64,000 nt of DNA from an uncultured Lachnospiraceae bacterium (lineage in GTDB: Bacteria; Bacillota; Clostridia; Lachnospirales; Lachnospiraceae), in assembly GCA_947588995.1 (NCBI GenBank), contig CANPZI010000009.1:1-64000 (forward strand). Reading direction: 5' to 3'. Of this stretch, positions 29,138 through 38,052 are shown one piece after another. The notes below the pieces were generated by a model. The model searched no databases and was not told where the DNA came from. It was given only the letters and a program-made list of their open reading frames with translations. The translations under genes and the position numbers were made by a program. The first letter of the stretch is position 1. Every line of letters starts with the position of its first letter.

Positions 29138-30404
29138 CTTCGGGGGCTTCGGCGGCCGGCAGTGTGATCAACACCCTGACGACGCGATTGTCCTGCACAC
29201 CCTTGGCCTGCAGCCGGATGCCGCTGTCCAGTTCGATGCTCTCCTCGTCCTGCGGCAGGCGTTCCAGTTTCTCGATCATGAGTCCGCCGACGGAATCGTA
29301 GTCCTCGGAGTCCAGCTCAATATCCAGCGCATCGTTGATGTCGCTCAGTTTCATCTGAGCCTCCACGAGGTAGGCGCCCTCGTCCACTTCCTGGATCAGT
29401 TCCTCCTCGTCGGCGTCGTATTCGTCCCGGATCTCGCCCACCAGTTCCTCGATCATGTCCTCCATGGTGATCATGCCCACTGTGGCGCCATACTCGCTCA
29501 GCACGAAAGCGATGCTTAAGGATTTCTCGCGAATCTCCATCAGCAGGTCGGACACGCGCTTGTACTCGTAGGTGTAGTAGGCCTCGCGCAGGATTTTCTT
29601 GAGCTGGAATTTCTCTTTGTCTTTCACCAGAATAAAGTCCTTGATGTTGACCACGCCGATGATGTGATCAGGGTCGTCGTCGTACACAGGGATTCTGGTG
29701 AACATCGAATCCTGGAAAGTGGAGAGAAGTTCCTGATAGGTCGCGTCGATGGACACCGTGGTCATCTGGATACGGGGGATCATGATGTCTTTGGCCACCG
29801 TGTCGCCAAAATCGAAGACGTTGTAGATCAGCTCCCGCTCCTCGGATTCGATGACGCCGTCCTCGTGGCTGACATCCACGTAGGTCCTCAGTTCTTTCTC
29901 GGTGATGCTGAACGTATTGCCGTCAGAACTGATATGTAAGAAGCGCAGGATCCAGTTGGAGAGTTTGTCAATGATAAAGATCACCGGCGTCAGCACGATC
30001 ATCAGCGCGCGGATGATGCCGCCGTACAGGAGCGTGATCCTCTCGGCGCGCTGCATCGCCCAGGTCTTCGGTATGATCTCGCCAAACATGAGGATGATGA
30101 AAGTCAGGATGCCGGTCGCGGCACCGACGGCGTAATTGCCCCAGAGTCTGATGACGAACGCGGTCATGAGGGAGGAGGCCGAGAGGTTGACGATATTGTT
30201 GCCGATCAGGATGGCGCTGAGCATCTTGCCGTAGTGATCCAGTATGTTCTGCACACGAAGCGCTTTTGCGTTTGCCTCCTGGACGAGCGTGCGTATCCGC
30301 ACACGGCTGACCGTCGAGAACGCCGTCTCGGCGGATGAGAAGAATCCCGATAAAAAGACGAGAATCACCAGTGTGATAATCTGTATGACACCTGCGGTAT
30401 CCAA
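29115..30404 (-). CDS. HlyC/CorC (CNNM) family membrane protein with CBS domains
   Basis: A 429-residue protein. An N-terminal DUF21/CNNM transmembrane domain (VFLSGFFSSAETAF; IGNNIVNLSASSLMTAF; GEIIPKTWA) precedes two CBS domains (about 205-330, 'DIMIPRIQMTTVSID', 'RIPVYDDDPDHIIGVVNIKD') and a C-terminal CorC_HlyC domain. Homologues handle Mg2+/Co2+ efflux. The start is probably the TTG at 30404: AAGGAG sits about ten bases before it, while the in-frame GTG at 30416 touches that ribosome site. The product then begins MDTAGVIQ, as is usual in the family. The last codons form the arm of a terminator. Confidence 0.9.
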   Translation of the reverse strand: MDTAGVIQIITLVILVFLSGFFSSAETAFSTVSRVRIRTLVQEANAKALRVQNILDHYGKMLSAILIGNNIVNLSASSLMTAFVIRLWGNYAVGAATGILTFIILMFGEIIPKTWAMQRAERITLLYGGIIRALMIVLTPVIFIIDKLSNWILRFLHISSDGNTFSITEKELRTYVDVSHEDGVIESEERELIYNVFDFGDTVAKDIMIPRIQMTTVSIDATYQELLSTFQDSMFTRIPVYDDDPDHIIGVVNIKDFILVKDKEKFQLKKILREAYYTYEYKRVSDLLMEIREKSLSIAFVLSEYGATVGMITMEDMIEELVGEIRDEYDADEEELIQEVDEGAYLVEAQMKLSDINDALDIELDSEDYDSVGGLMIEKLERLPQDEESIELDSGIRLQAKGVQDNRVVRVLITLPAAEAPEEETPAEP

Positions 30405-30482
30405 TGAAAAGTTCACTCCTTATTTGCGTGATGGTGTATGCCCGCTCTGTCCCGATGAGACAGGGAGAGGACAGATACAAAA

Positions 30483-30512
30483 ATATTACTATGGAATAGA
30501 GGAAAGTGTCAA
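30483..30512 (-). promoter_or_regulatory. Sigma-A promoter of the CorC-like gene
   Basis: On the minus strand TTGACA (complement of 30507-30512), an 18-base spacer, then TAATAT (complement of 30483-30488), about 80 bases before the start. Confidence 0.65.
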
Positions 30513-30616
30513 GTTTTTCGGACAGGGGGAATATACATGGGTAATAGAGAAGCGGGTTTTGCGGAGAAAACCGCCGTATGCGGTTCGCGAAATCCGGCGA
30601 AGGAGGAACGGGAAAT

Positions 30617-30991
30617 ATGGGGAAAAGGGAGATTTGTCTGGAGAAAGTGATCTTTGCCGCCAAGTGTATGCTGGCGGCGTACATCCTGACGGCAGGGCTT
30701 CTTCTGCTGCTCGCGTTTCTGCTGTATCGGTTCGGTCTGTCTGAGAAAGCGGTGTCTTTAGGCATTATCGGCATCTACATAGCGGTCACTTTTGCGGCGG
30801 GATTTCTCGCGGGCAGGCGCGCGGGAAAGCGGAAATTCCTGTGGGGGCTGGCCATGGGCGTCCTGTACTATGCGATTCTTGTGATGGTTTCACTCATTGT
30901 CAACCGCGGTCTGCAGGATGTGTCCGAAAACCTGATGACAGTATTTTTCCTGTGTGCGGGAAGCGGTATGCTGGGCGGCATGGTGAGCTAG
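30617..30991 (+). CDS. TIGR04086-type small membrane protein
   Basis: A 124-residue protein with four predicted helices. The pattern matches the TIGR04086 family of Clostridia ('GIYIAVTFAAGFLAGRRAGKRKFLWGL' region, ending 'GSGMLGGMVS'). The ATG at 30617 follows AGGAGG by ten bases; an upstream in-frame start is less likely. It is next to the SCIFF peptide gene, a neighbourhood recurrent in Clostridia. Function unknown; a link to SCIFF or SecDF is only suggested by synteny. Confidence 0.8.
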   Translation: MGKREICLEKVIFAAKCMLAAYILTAGLLLLLAFLLYRFGLSEKAVSLGIIGIYIAVTFAAGFLAGRRAGKRKFLWGLAMGVLYYAILVMVSLIVNRGLQDVSENLMTVFFLCAGSGMLGGMVS

Positions 30992-31011
30992 AAAGACAAA
31001 AAATTGCAAAA

Positions 31012-31044
31012 ACACTTTTCCTATTGTGAAAAGTGTGTTACAAT
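31012..31044 (+). promoter_or_regulatory. Promoter region of scfA with an overlapping dyad
   Basis: TACAAT (31039-31044) is a good -10; 17 bases upstream only a poor -35 (TTTTCC, 31016-31021) is found. The perfect dyad ACACTTTTC (31012-31020)/GAAAAGTGT (31028-31036), with a 7-base loop, covers the -35 and spacer and may be an operator compensating for the weak -35. Confidence 0.5.
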
Positions 31045-31097
31045 AGGCGAAAAGCAAGGCAAATAAGCGATGAGCGATAAACGGAGGATACGGGATC

Positions 31098-31241
31098 ATG
31101 AAACATATCAAGACACTGAACACGAGAGACTTAAAAGAGTCCATGAAGAAAGGCGGCTGCGGCGAGTGCCAGACTTCCTGCCAGTCCGCATGCAAGACGT
31201 CCTGCACGGTGGGCAATCAGACCTGCGAGAAAGCAAGATAA
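31098..31241 (+). CDS. scfA: SCIFF (six-cysteine) ranthipeptide precursor
   Basis: A 47-residue peptide starting MKHIKTLNTRDLKESMKKGG. Six cysteines follow at positions 21, 24, 28, 32, 36 and 43, the invariant SCIFF spacing. SCIFF peptides are nearly universal in Clostridia and are cross-linked by the neighbouring radical SAM enzyme into thioethers (ranthipeptide class). The gene lies directly upstream of the maturase. GGAGGATACGGGATC precedes the ATG. Physiological role is unsettled in the family; quorum-like signalling has been proposed. Confidence 0.97.
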   Translation: MKHIKTLNTRDLKESMKKGGCGECQTSCQSACKTSCTVGNQTCEKAR

Positions 31242-31289
31242 GAGTCCGGCGGGATGCAGTGAAAAAGATAGGAATTGTATATACGAAGC

Positions 31290-31318
31290 ATAAGCAGCGA
31301 TCGCGTGTCGCTGCTTAT
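31290..31318 (+). promoter_or_regulatory. Hairpin between scfA and scfB
   Basis: ATAAGCAGCGA (31290-31300) pairs perfectly over 11 bp with TCGCTGCTTAT (31308-31318), loop 7 nt. No strong T-run follows. It lies in the 111-bp gap between peptide and maturase genes and could be a partial attenuator or processing/stability element that keeps peptide message above enzyme message. Confidence 0.65.
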
Positions 31319-31352
31319 TATGCGTTTATCTATCGGGTTTGGGAGAACAGAA

Positions 31353-32753
31353 GTGATACATCAATACATCAATAACGGATATCATATTGTACTGGATGTC
31401 AACAGCGGCAGCGTGCACGTGGTGGACGAGGCGGCGTATCGTCTGATCCCTGTGGCGGAGCAGGCGCTTGACGCCGGATGCAGGACGGCGGAGGAGATTG
31501 CGGCCTATGCGTCCGGCAGGCTTTCCGACATGCCGACGGAGGAGCTGACGGAGACGGCGGAAGAGATTCTCGCGCTGCGGGATGCGGGGACGCTTTTTGC
31601 GGAGGACGGCTACGAGGAGTATATCGACAGTTTTAAGAATCGGGAGACGGTGGTGAAAGCGCTCTGCCTCCACATTGCGCACGACTGCAATCTCGCCTGC
31701 AGATACTGCTTCGCGGGAAAGGGAGAATACCATGGGGAGCGCGCGCTCATGAGCTATGAGGTGGGGAAGAAAGCGCTGGATTTTCTCGTGGCGAATTCGG
31801 GGAACAGGGTCAACCTGGAGGTGGATTTCTTCGGCGGTGAGCCGCTGATGAACTGGCAGGTGGTGAAAGACCTGGTGGCTTACGGCAGGAGTCTGGAGGA
31901 GCCGCACCACAAGAAGTTCCGCTTTACCCTGACGACCAACGGCGTGCTGCTTGACGACGAGGTGATGGCGTTTGCCAACCGGGAGATGGCGAATCTTGTC
32001 CTGAGCATTGACGGGCGAAAAGAAGTCCATGACCGGATGAGGCCGCACAGAGGCGGACAGGGCAGCTATGACGAGGTGCTGCCAAAATATAAGAAAGCGG
32101 CCGAGAGCAGGAACCAGATGAACTATTACGTGCGCGGCACTTTTACAAGATACAACCTCGACTTCGCCGAGGATGTGAAGCATCTGGCGGACGAGGGATT
32201 TGAACAGATCTCCATGGAGCCGGTGGTGGCGGCTCCCGCGGAAGACTATGCGATCCGCGAGGAAGATGTTCCGGCGCTGCTTTTGGAGTACGATAAACTG
32301 GCGCTTGAGTATATCCGCAGAAAAAAAGCAGGAAAAGGTTTCAATTTTTTCCATTTTATGATAGATTTAGAGGGTGGCCCCTGCGTGGCCAAGAGACTGT
32401 CGGGCTGCGGGTCGGGAACGGAGTATCTGTCCGTCACTCCCTGGGGAGACTTATATCCGTGCCACCAGTTCGTCGGGCAGGAGGAATTCCTGATGGGCAA
32501 TGTGGACGACGGTGTTGTCCGGACGGACTTAAGGGACACTTTCAAGTCGTGTAATGTCTATGCCAAGGAGAAGTGCAGGGACTGTTTCGCGAAATATTAC
32601 TGCAGCGGCGGCTGCGCCGCCAATGCCTACAATTTCAGCGGCAGCATCACCGGCGCCTACGACATCGGGTGTAAACTGCAGAGGAAACGCGTCGAGTGCG
32701 CGATCATGATAAAGGCGGCACTGGCCGATGAGGAAAAGGAGAAAATAGGATGA
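31353..32753 (+). CDS. scfB: SCIFF peptide maturase (radical SAM/SPASM thioether-forming)
   Basis: A 466-residue enzyme installing Cys-to-alpha-carbon thioether links in the SCIFF peptide. An N-terminal RiPP-recognition-like segment (IHQYINNGYHIVLDVNSGSV) is followed by the radical SAM motif DCNLACRYCFAGKG and FFGGEPLMN. The C-terminal SPASM cysteines (CVAKRLSGCGSG, YPCHQFVGQEEF, CRDCFAKYYCSGGC) hold auxiliary clusters. The GTG at 31353 is the likely start: GGGAG lies upstream and the family N-terminus begins there. It overlaps secDF by 4 bp. Confidence 0.96.
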   Translation: MIHQYINNGYHIVLDVNSGSVHVVDEAAYRLIPVAEQALDAGCRTAEEIAAYASGRLSDMPTEELTETAEEILALRDAGTLFAEDGYEEYIDSFKNRETVVKALCLHIAHDCNLACRYCFAGKGEYHGERALMSYEVGKKALDFLVANSGNRVNLEVDFFGGEPLMNWQVVKDLVAYGRSLEEPHHKKFRFTLTTNGVLLDDEVMAFANREMANLVLSIDGRKEVHDRMRPHRGGQGSYDEVLPKYKKAAESRNQMNYYVRGTFTRYNLDFAEDVKHLADEGFEQISMEPVVAAPAEDYAIREEDVPALLLEYDKLALEYIRRKKAGKGFNFFHFMIDLEGGPCVAKRLSGCGSGTEYLSVTPWGDLYPCHQFVGQEEFLMGNVDDGVVRTDLRDTFKSCNVYAKEKCRDCFAKYYCSGGCAANAYNFSGSITGAYDIGCKLQRKRVECAIMIKAALADEEKEKIG

Positions 32754-35020
32754 AAAAGAGCAGAGCGGTTATAAAGTTGATAGTGTATGCGCTGATACTC
32801 GGACTGCTTGGTTACACAGCCGTCTTCGGCGTCGGCGCGGACAGGTCCGGCTCGGCTTCCAGCATCAAGCTGGGACTTGACCTGGCGGGCGGTGTCAGCA
32901 TCACCTATCAGGTGGTGGGAGACGAAAACCCCAGCGCCGAGGATATGAACGATACGATCTACAAGCTGCAGCAGCGTGTGCAGAACTACAGCACGGAGGC
33001 GCAGGTGTACCAGGAGGGAGCTGACCGGATCAACATCGAGATTCCCGGCGTGACGGACGCCAACGCGATCCTGGAGGAGCTCGGCAAGCCTGGCAGCCTG
33101 TATTTTATCTCGCAGACGGACAGCGAGGGCAACCAGAACTACACAGGCGGCCTCACGATTGACGCGGACGGCAATCTCGTCACGCAGTATGCGCTCAACA
33201 AGACCATCGACGAGCTTCTTGCGGACGGTTCCGTGATCATCACCGGCACGGAAGTGGTGGACGCGCAGGCGAGGGCGCAGCAGGATCAGCAGATGGGCAA
33301 TGTGGAGAACGTGGTGACCCTGACGTTGAACGATACCGGCGCGGCGGCTTTCGCGGAGGCTACCGAGAAAGCGTACAACAGCGGCGAGTCGATCGCCATT
33401 TACTATGACGATGCCATTGTCAGCGCGCCCAATGTCAATGCCGTGATCACGGACGGCAATGCCGTCATCACGATGGGGCAGGGCGGCGCGGAGGAGGCGC
33501 AGCAGCTGGCGTCTACCATCCGCATCGGCGGCCTGAAGCTGGAACTGGAGGAGCTGCGCTCCAATGTGGTCGGCGCACAGCTCGGCTCGGAGGCGATCCG
33601 CACAAGCCTGATCGCGGCGGCAGTCGGTTTCGCGCTGGTGGTTGTCTTCATGATCGCGGCCTATTATATCGCCGGTTTTGCGGCATCCTTAGCGCTCTGC
33701 CTGTATGCGGAGCTGATGGTGATTCTGCTGTACGCTTTTGAGGCGACGCTGACATTGCCCGGCATCGCGGGTATTATCCTCTCCGTCGGCATGGCGGTGG
33801 ATGCCAACGTCATTATCTTTGCGCGTATCAGAGAGGAGCTGGCCACGGGCAAGACGGTGCAGTCCTCCATCAAGATCGGCTTCAACAAGGCGCTGTCCGC
33901 GATTCTGGACGGCAATATCACGACCCTGATTGCCGCCGTCGTACTCTACTTTATGGGCAGCGGTACGATCAGAGGCTTCTCCATCACGTTGATGTTAGGT
34001 ATTATCATCTCCATGTTCACGGCGCTGTTTGTGACCAAATTCCTGATCAACGCACTGTACGCGGCGGGAATCCAGAGCGAGAAAGCTTACGGTGTCGGCA
34101 AGGAGAGAAAGACCATCAATTTCCTCTCGAAGAAGACTCTGTTCTTCGGCCTCTCGGCGGCGGTTATCGTGATCGGTTTCGTGGTGATGGGCATCAACAA
34201 GGCACAGACGGGTATGCCTCTCAACTACAGCCTTGACTTTGTGGGCGGCACGTCCACAACCATGACGCTGAACGAGGATATGAGCATCGAGGATATCGAC
34301 GCGCAGATTGTCCCGTACATCGAGGAGATCACCGGCGATGCCAACGTGCAGACCACCAAGGTGGCGGGATCCAATCAGGTCATCATCAAGACGAGGACAT
34401 TGAATGTGGAGGAGAGAGAAAAATTCGCGGACACGATGGCGGAGAATTTCGGTGTGGACAAGAACAGCATCACCGCGGAGACGATCAGCGCGACGATCAG
34501 TTCCGAGATGCAGGCTGATGCCGTCAAGGCGATCATTGTATCTACGATCCTCATGCTGTTATATATCTGGTTCCGCTTCAAAGATATCCGCTTCGGCGCA
34601 AGCAGCGTGCTGGCACTGGTGCACGACGTACTTGTGGTGCTGGCGTTCTACGCGGTGGCAAAAGTGTCCGTGGGCAATACATTCATCGCGTGCATGCTGA
34701 CCATCGTGGGTTACTCCATCAACGCGACGATCGTCATCTTCGACCGTATCCGTGAGAATCTGCGGGACAGGCGCGGCAGCGAGGATCTGCAGGAACTGGT
34801 GAACAGAAGTATCTCGCAGACGCTGTCGAGAAGTATTTTCACTTCACTGACCACATTCTTTATGGTGGCGGCGCTGGAGGTGTTCGGCGTCTCCCCGATC
34901 AGAGAGTTTGCGCTGCCGCTGATCGCGGGTATCATATGCGGCACGTACTCCTCCATCTGCCTGACGGGTGCGATGTGGTTTGTGTTCCGCACGAAGTTTG
35001 TGAAGAAAGCGGCGAAATAG
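32750..35020 (+). CDS. secDF: SecDF protein translocase fusion
   Basis: A 756-residue fusion of SecD (about residues 1-430) and SecF (about 460-756). The SecD half shows 'KLGLDLAGGVSITYQV' after the first helix, and 'GMAVDANVIIFARIREEL' in the transmembrane part. The SecF half has 'NYSLDFVGGTSTTMTL' and 'GYSINATIVIFDRIRENLRD'. Twelve helices in total are expected. SecDF uses proton motive force to assist Sec-dependent export. It overlaps scfB by ATGA. Fused SecDF after the SCIFF maturase is typical of many Clostridia. Confidence 0.96.
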   Translation: MKKSRAVIKLIVYALILGLLGYTAVFGVGADRSGSASSIKLGLDLAGGVSITYQVVGDENPSAEDMNDTIYKLQQRVQNYSTEAQVYQEGADRINIEIPGVTDANAILEELGKPGSLYFISQTDSEGNQNYTGGLTIDADGNLVTQYALNKTIDELLADGSVIITGTEVVDAQARAQQDQQMGNVENVVTLTLNDTGAAAFAEATEKAYNSGESIAIYYDDAIVSAPNVNAVITDGNAVITMGQGGAEEAQQLASTIRIGGLKLELEELRSNVVGAQLGSEAIRTSLIAAAVGFALVVVFMIAAYYIAGFAASLALCLYAELMVILLYAFEATLTLPGIAGIILSVGMAVDANVIIFARIREELATGKTVQSSIKIGFNKALSAILDGNITTLIAAVVLYFMGSGTIRGFSITLMLGIIISMFTALFVTKFLINALYAAGIQSEKAYGVGKERKTINFLSKKTLFFGLSAAVIVIGFVVMGINKAQTGMPLNYSLDFVGGTSTTMTLNEDMSIEDIDAQIVPYIEEITGDANVQTTKVAGSNQVIIKTRTLNVEEREKFADTMAENFGVDKNSITAETISATISSEMQADAVKAIIVSTILMLLYIWFRFKDIRFGASSVLALVHDVLVVLAFYAVAKVSVGNTFIACMLTIVGYSINATIVIFDRIRENLRDRRGSEDLQELVNRSISQTLSRSIFTSLTTFFMVAALEVFGVSPIREFALPLIAGIICGTYSSICLTGAMWFVFRTKFVKKAAK

Positions 35021-35068
35021 TTTCTGTGTGCCTGCGGCATACAGGGACGGTAGAGACGATAGGAAAAG

Positions 35069-35096
35069 GGCGTTCTGTCACAGGCAGAACGCCTTT
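35069..35096 (+). terminator. Terminator after secDF
   Basis: GGCGTTCTG (35069-35077) pairs with CAGAACGCC (35085-35093), loop TCACAGG; flanking AAA/TTT extends the stem and a short T-run follows. recJ starts 35 bp later. Confidence 0.75.
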
Positions 35097-35130
35097 CTGA
35101 GGATAAAAAGCTGTTTGGGGCGAGAGTGTT

Positions 35131-36903
35131 ATGGCGAATTGGCGGGTGTCCGCGAAGAGGGCGGATTTTGCGGCGATCGCGGAAAAATTTCATATTGATC
35201 CGGTCATTGCCAGGATCATCCGCAACCGGGATATCACGGGGGATGAGGCGATCGAGCGCTTCCTGCACGGCACGCTGGCCAATCTGCACGATCCGCGGCT
35301 TCTGAAAGATGCAGAGCGGGCGGCGGGGATTCTGGAAGAGAAGATCAGGGACGGGAAACGAATCCGCGTGATCGGCGATTATGACATCGACGGCGTCTGC
35401 GCTTCCTATATTCTGTATACCGGCCTGCGGGTCTTGGGCGCGGACGTCGATGTGGAGATTCCGCATCGGATACACGACGGTTACGGCATGAACGACCACA
35501 TGATCGAGGCGGCGCACGAAGCGGGCGTCGATACGATCCTGACCTGCGACAACGGGATCGCCGCGGGCGCACAGATCGACTATGCCAAATCTTTCGGGAT
35601 GACGGTGATTGTGACGGATCACCATGAGGTGCCCTATGAGGAGGGGGAGGACGGCGCGAGAAGAGAGCTTGTGCCGGCGGCGGACGCGGTCGTCGATCCG
35701 AAGCAGGCGGACTGTCCCTATCCTTTTGACGGAATCTGCGGCGCGGTGGTGGCCTATAAGCTGATGCAGGTGATGCTGGGTGCCGGGGCGGACCAAGAGG
35801 CGCTGTTGGAGGAACTGCTCGCTTTTGCGGCTTTTGCCACGGTGGGCGACGTGATGGAACTGCGCGATGAGAATCGGATTATTGTCAGGTATGGACTGAG
35901 GCTGATTGCACAGTCCCCCAATCCGGGTATGCAGGCGCTTTTGACTGTGTGCGGGCTGCGGGACAAACCGCTGTCCGCCTATCATATCGGCTTTGTTCTG
36001 GGCCCCTGCCTCAACGCTACGGGCAGGCTGGACACGGCGCGGCGTGCGCTTCGGATGTTTGTCACGGACGACGGGGCGGAGGCCGCGACGATCGCCGGAG
36101 AGCTGAAAGAGCTGAACGACAGCAGAAAGAATATGACGCTGCAGGGCACGAAGCGGGCCGTCAGCATGATCGAGGAGAGCGATATGCGAAATGACAGGGT
36201 GCTGGTCGTGTATCTGCCGGACTGCCACGAGAGCCTGGCGGGAATCATCGCCGGACGCATCAGAGAGCGCTACAGCCGCCCGGTCTTCGTGCTGACGGAC
36301 GCGGAGGACGGCGTCAAGGGATCGGGACGCTCCATAGAGGCGTATCACATGTTTGACAGGATGAGCGAGTGCAGGGAACTGTACACGAAGTACGGCGGGC
36401 ACAGGATGGCGGCGGGCGTCTCCATGCCCGCGGAGAACGTGGAGGCTTTCCGCCGTTATCTGAATGAACACTGTGGCCTGTCCGATGAGGATCTGGAGGA
36501 GAAAATCCTGATTGATGTGCCCATGCCCATGTCCTATGCGACGCCGGATTTTGTGCGGCAGCTTGCCGTGCTGGAACCTTTCGGCAACGGCAACCCGAAG
36601 CCGGTGTTTGCCCAGAAAAACATCCGCCTCGTGAAAGGCAGGATACTCGGGAGAAACGGCAATGTGGCGAAGTACACCGTGGAGGACGAAGCCGGCGGGC
36701 AGTTCGAGATGATGTATTTCGGCGATCTGGAGAGCTGGCATGATTTCCTGCGGCAGAATTTCGGGGACGAGGCCTGCGACGGCCTGTACCGCGGCGTCAG
36801 ATGCGAGGGGCGGATCCATGTGATCTACTATCCGGAACTGGACGTCTATCAGGGCAGGGAACGGCTGCAGATGATTATGCAGGATTACTGCAGAGGAGAT
36901 TAA
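35131..36903 (+). CDS. recJ: Single-stranded-DNA-specific exonuclease RecJ
   Basis: A 590-residue DHH/DHHA1 nuclease acting 5'-3' on single-stranded DNA in repair and recombination. Motifs: GDYDIDGVCASYILY, TCDNGIAAG, VTDHHEVPYEEG, DPKQADCPYPF, GICGAVVAYKLMQ, and the DHHA1 region 'SGRSIEAYHMFDRM' with YGGHRMAAGVSM. A C-terminal OB fold is present (about residues 470-585). The length is typical of short Firmicute RecJ. The closing segment leads directly into the sugar kinase gene 4 bp downstream. Confidence 0.95.
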   Translation: MANWRVSAKRADFAAIAEKFHIDPVIARIIRNRDITGDEAIERFLHGTLANLHDPRLLKDAERAAGILEEKIRDGKRIRVIGDYDIDGVCASYILYTGLRVLGADVDVEIPHRIHDGYGMNDHMIEAAHEAGVDTILTCDNGIAAGAQIDYAKSFGMTVIVTDHHEVPYEEGEDGARRELVPAADAVVDPKQADCPYPFDGICGAVVAYKLMQVMLGAGADQEALLEELLAFAAFATVGDVMELRDENRIIVRYGLRLIAQSPNPGMQALLTVCGLRDKPLSAYHIGFVLGPCLNATGRLDTARRALRMFVTDDGAEAATIAGELKELNDSRKNMTLQGTKRAVSMIEESDMRNDRVLVVYLPDCHESLAGIIAGRIRERYSRPVFVLTDAEDGVKGSGRSIEAYHMFDRMSECRELYTKYGGHRMAAGVSMPAENVEAFRRYLNEHCGLSDEDLEEKILIDVPMPMSYATPDFVRQLAVLEPFGNGNPKPVFAQKNIRLVKGRILGRNGNVAKYTVEDEAGGQFEMMYFGDLESWHDFLRQNFGDEACDGLYRGVRCEGRIHVIYYPELDVYQGRERLQMIMQDYCRGD

Positions 36904-36907
36904 GATC

Positions 36908-37849
36908 ATGCAAAAGATCATGACCGTTACACTGAATCCGGCGGTGGACAAAACCTATACGGCCCAGACGCTCATCGCGGGACAGGTGAACAGGATGCGC
37001 ACCGTCACGAAGATTGCGGGCGGCAAGGGCGTCAACGTGACCAAGATACTCAGACAGTACGGCTATGAGGTTGCGGCCACGGGTTTTCTGGGCGGCTACA
37101 GCGGCAGATTCATCGAGGAAGAGCTCACGAAGCGCGGCGCACAGTGCCGTTTCGTACACGTGGCGGGAGAGACCAGAAGCAACATGAATATTCTGGCGGA
37201 CGACGGCTATGTCACGGAGATTCTGGAGCCGGGCCCGGCGATCACGCGGCGGGAAAAAGAGGACTTCTTTGTGCAGTACGGCGGGCTGCTTGCGGAGTGC
37301 GGCCTGGTGATCCTGTCCGGTTCCGTGGCGCGGGGACTTGACGACGATATCTACGCGGGGCTGATTCTGCGGGCAAAAGAAGCGGGCGTCCCTGTCTGGC
37401 TGGATTCCAGCGGGGAGGGGCTTCGCGCCGGTCTGCGGGCGAAGCCGCAGCTGATCAAACCCAACTGGAAAGAGATGGAGTATGTCATGGGACATCGGAT
37501 CGCGGACAGGGACTCTCTGATCGAGGCCGGGCGGTTTCTGCGCGGACAGGGGATCGGCAGAGTGATTGTCTCCATGGGACACAGAGGGCTGTTGAGCGTC
37601 ACCGGGGAGGGCGTGCTGTACGCGAATGCGCGGGGAATATCGCCGGTCAATACGGTGGGCTGCGGGGACAGTGTGGTGGCTTCCTACGCCATGTCCTACC
37701 TGGAGGGGGAGACGGAGGAGGAAGCCTTAAGACGCGCCTGCGCCGTCTCGGCGGCCAACGCGACCACAGAAGAGAGCGCGAGCATTCCGATGGAAACCGC
37801 CGCGGAACTGATGAATAGAATAGTGGTGGAGAAAGCGGAGGGCAGATAG
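36908..37849 (+). CDS. PfkB-family hexose-phosphate kinase (1-phosphofructokinase-like)
   Basis: A 313-residue kinase. The N-terminal 'VTLNPAVDKTY', 'KIAGGKGVNVTKILRQYG' and C-terminal 'NTVGCGDSVVASYAMSYLEG' (PfkB signature 2 with the catalytic Asp) place it with FruK/LacC-type kinases that phosphorylate fructose-1-phosphate or tagatose-6-phosphate. No PTS or fruR-type gene is beside it, so the substrate is open. It is 4 bp after recJ and is followed by a terminator. Confidence 0.88.
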   Translation: MQKIMTVTLNPAVDKTYTAQTLIAGQVNRMRTVTKIAGGKGVNVTKILRQYGYEVAATGFLGGYSGRFIEEELTKRGAQCRFVHVAGETRSNMNILADDGYVTEILEPGPAITRREKEDFFVQYGGLLAECGLVILSGSVARGLDDDIYAGLILRAKEAGVPVWLDSSGEGLRAGLRAKPQLIKPNWKEMEYVMGHRIADRDSLIEAGRFLRGQGIGRVIVSMGHRGLLSVTGEGVLYANARGISPVNTVGCGDSVVASYAMSYLEGETEEEALRRACAVSAANATTEESASIPMETAAELMNRIVVEKAEGR

Positions 37850-37858
37850 AGAAGACAC

Positions 37859-37887
37859 AAAAAAGCCCGGTCAGACCGAGCTTTTTT
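37859..37887 (+). terminator. Terminator after the sugar kinase
   Basis: AAAAAAGC (37859-37866) pairs with GCTTTTTT (37880-37887), with an inner CGG/CCG stem. A-run and T-run flank it, so it can work on both strands. Confidence 0.8.
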
Positions 37888-38052
37888 GCCTTTCTTATGA
37901 GGGGGGGGGAGATAGTGAGCATTCAACTATCTTGGTTTTTACTATAAAGGCAAAATGTGTCCAAAATGTGTTTACTTTCTTTAATATTTATAAAATAATT
38001 CGGAACGGCTTGTGAAAACGGCCTGAAATCTGGTACAAAAGTACCGCATAAG
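37888..38052. other. Non-coding region before murE with G9 tract, tandem 11-bp repeat and small dyad
   Basis: No gene is seen. It contains a run of nine G (37901-37909), a tandem repeat CAAAATGTGT at 37951-37960 and 37962-37971 (11-bp period), an AT-rich stretch, and the dyad GGTAC-AAAA-GTACC (38032-38045) eight bases before the murE -35. Confidence 0.6.

Noticed and set aside
34711-36951. Long minus-strand open frame opposite recJ (746 codons)
   Set aside because: A shadow of GC-rich coding: recJ on the plus strand has all DHH motifs, and the opposite frame has no recognisable domain or ribosome site.
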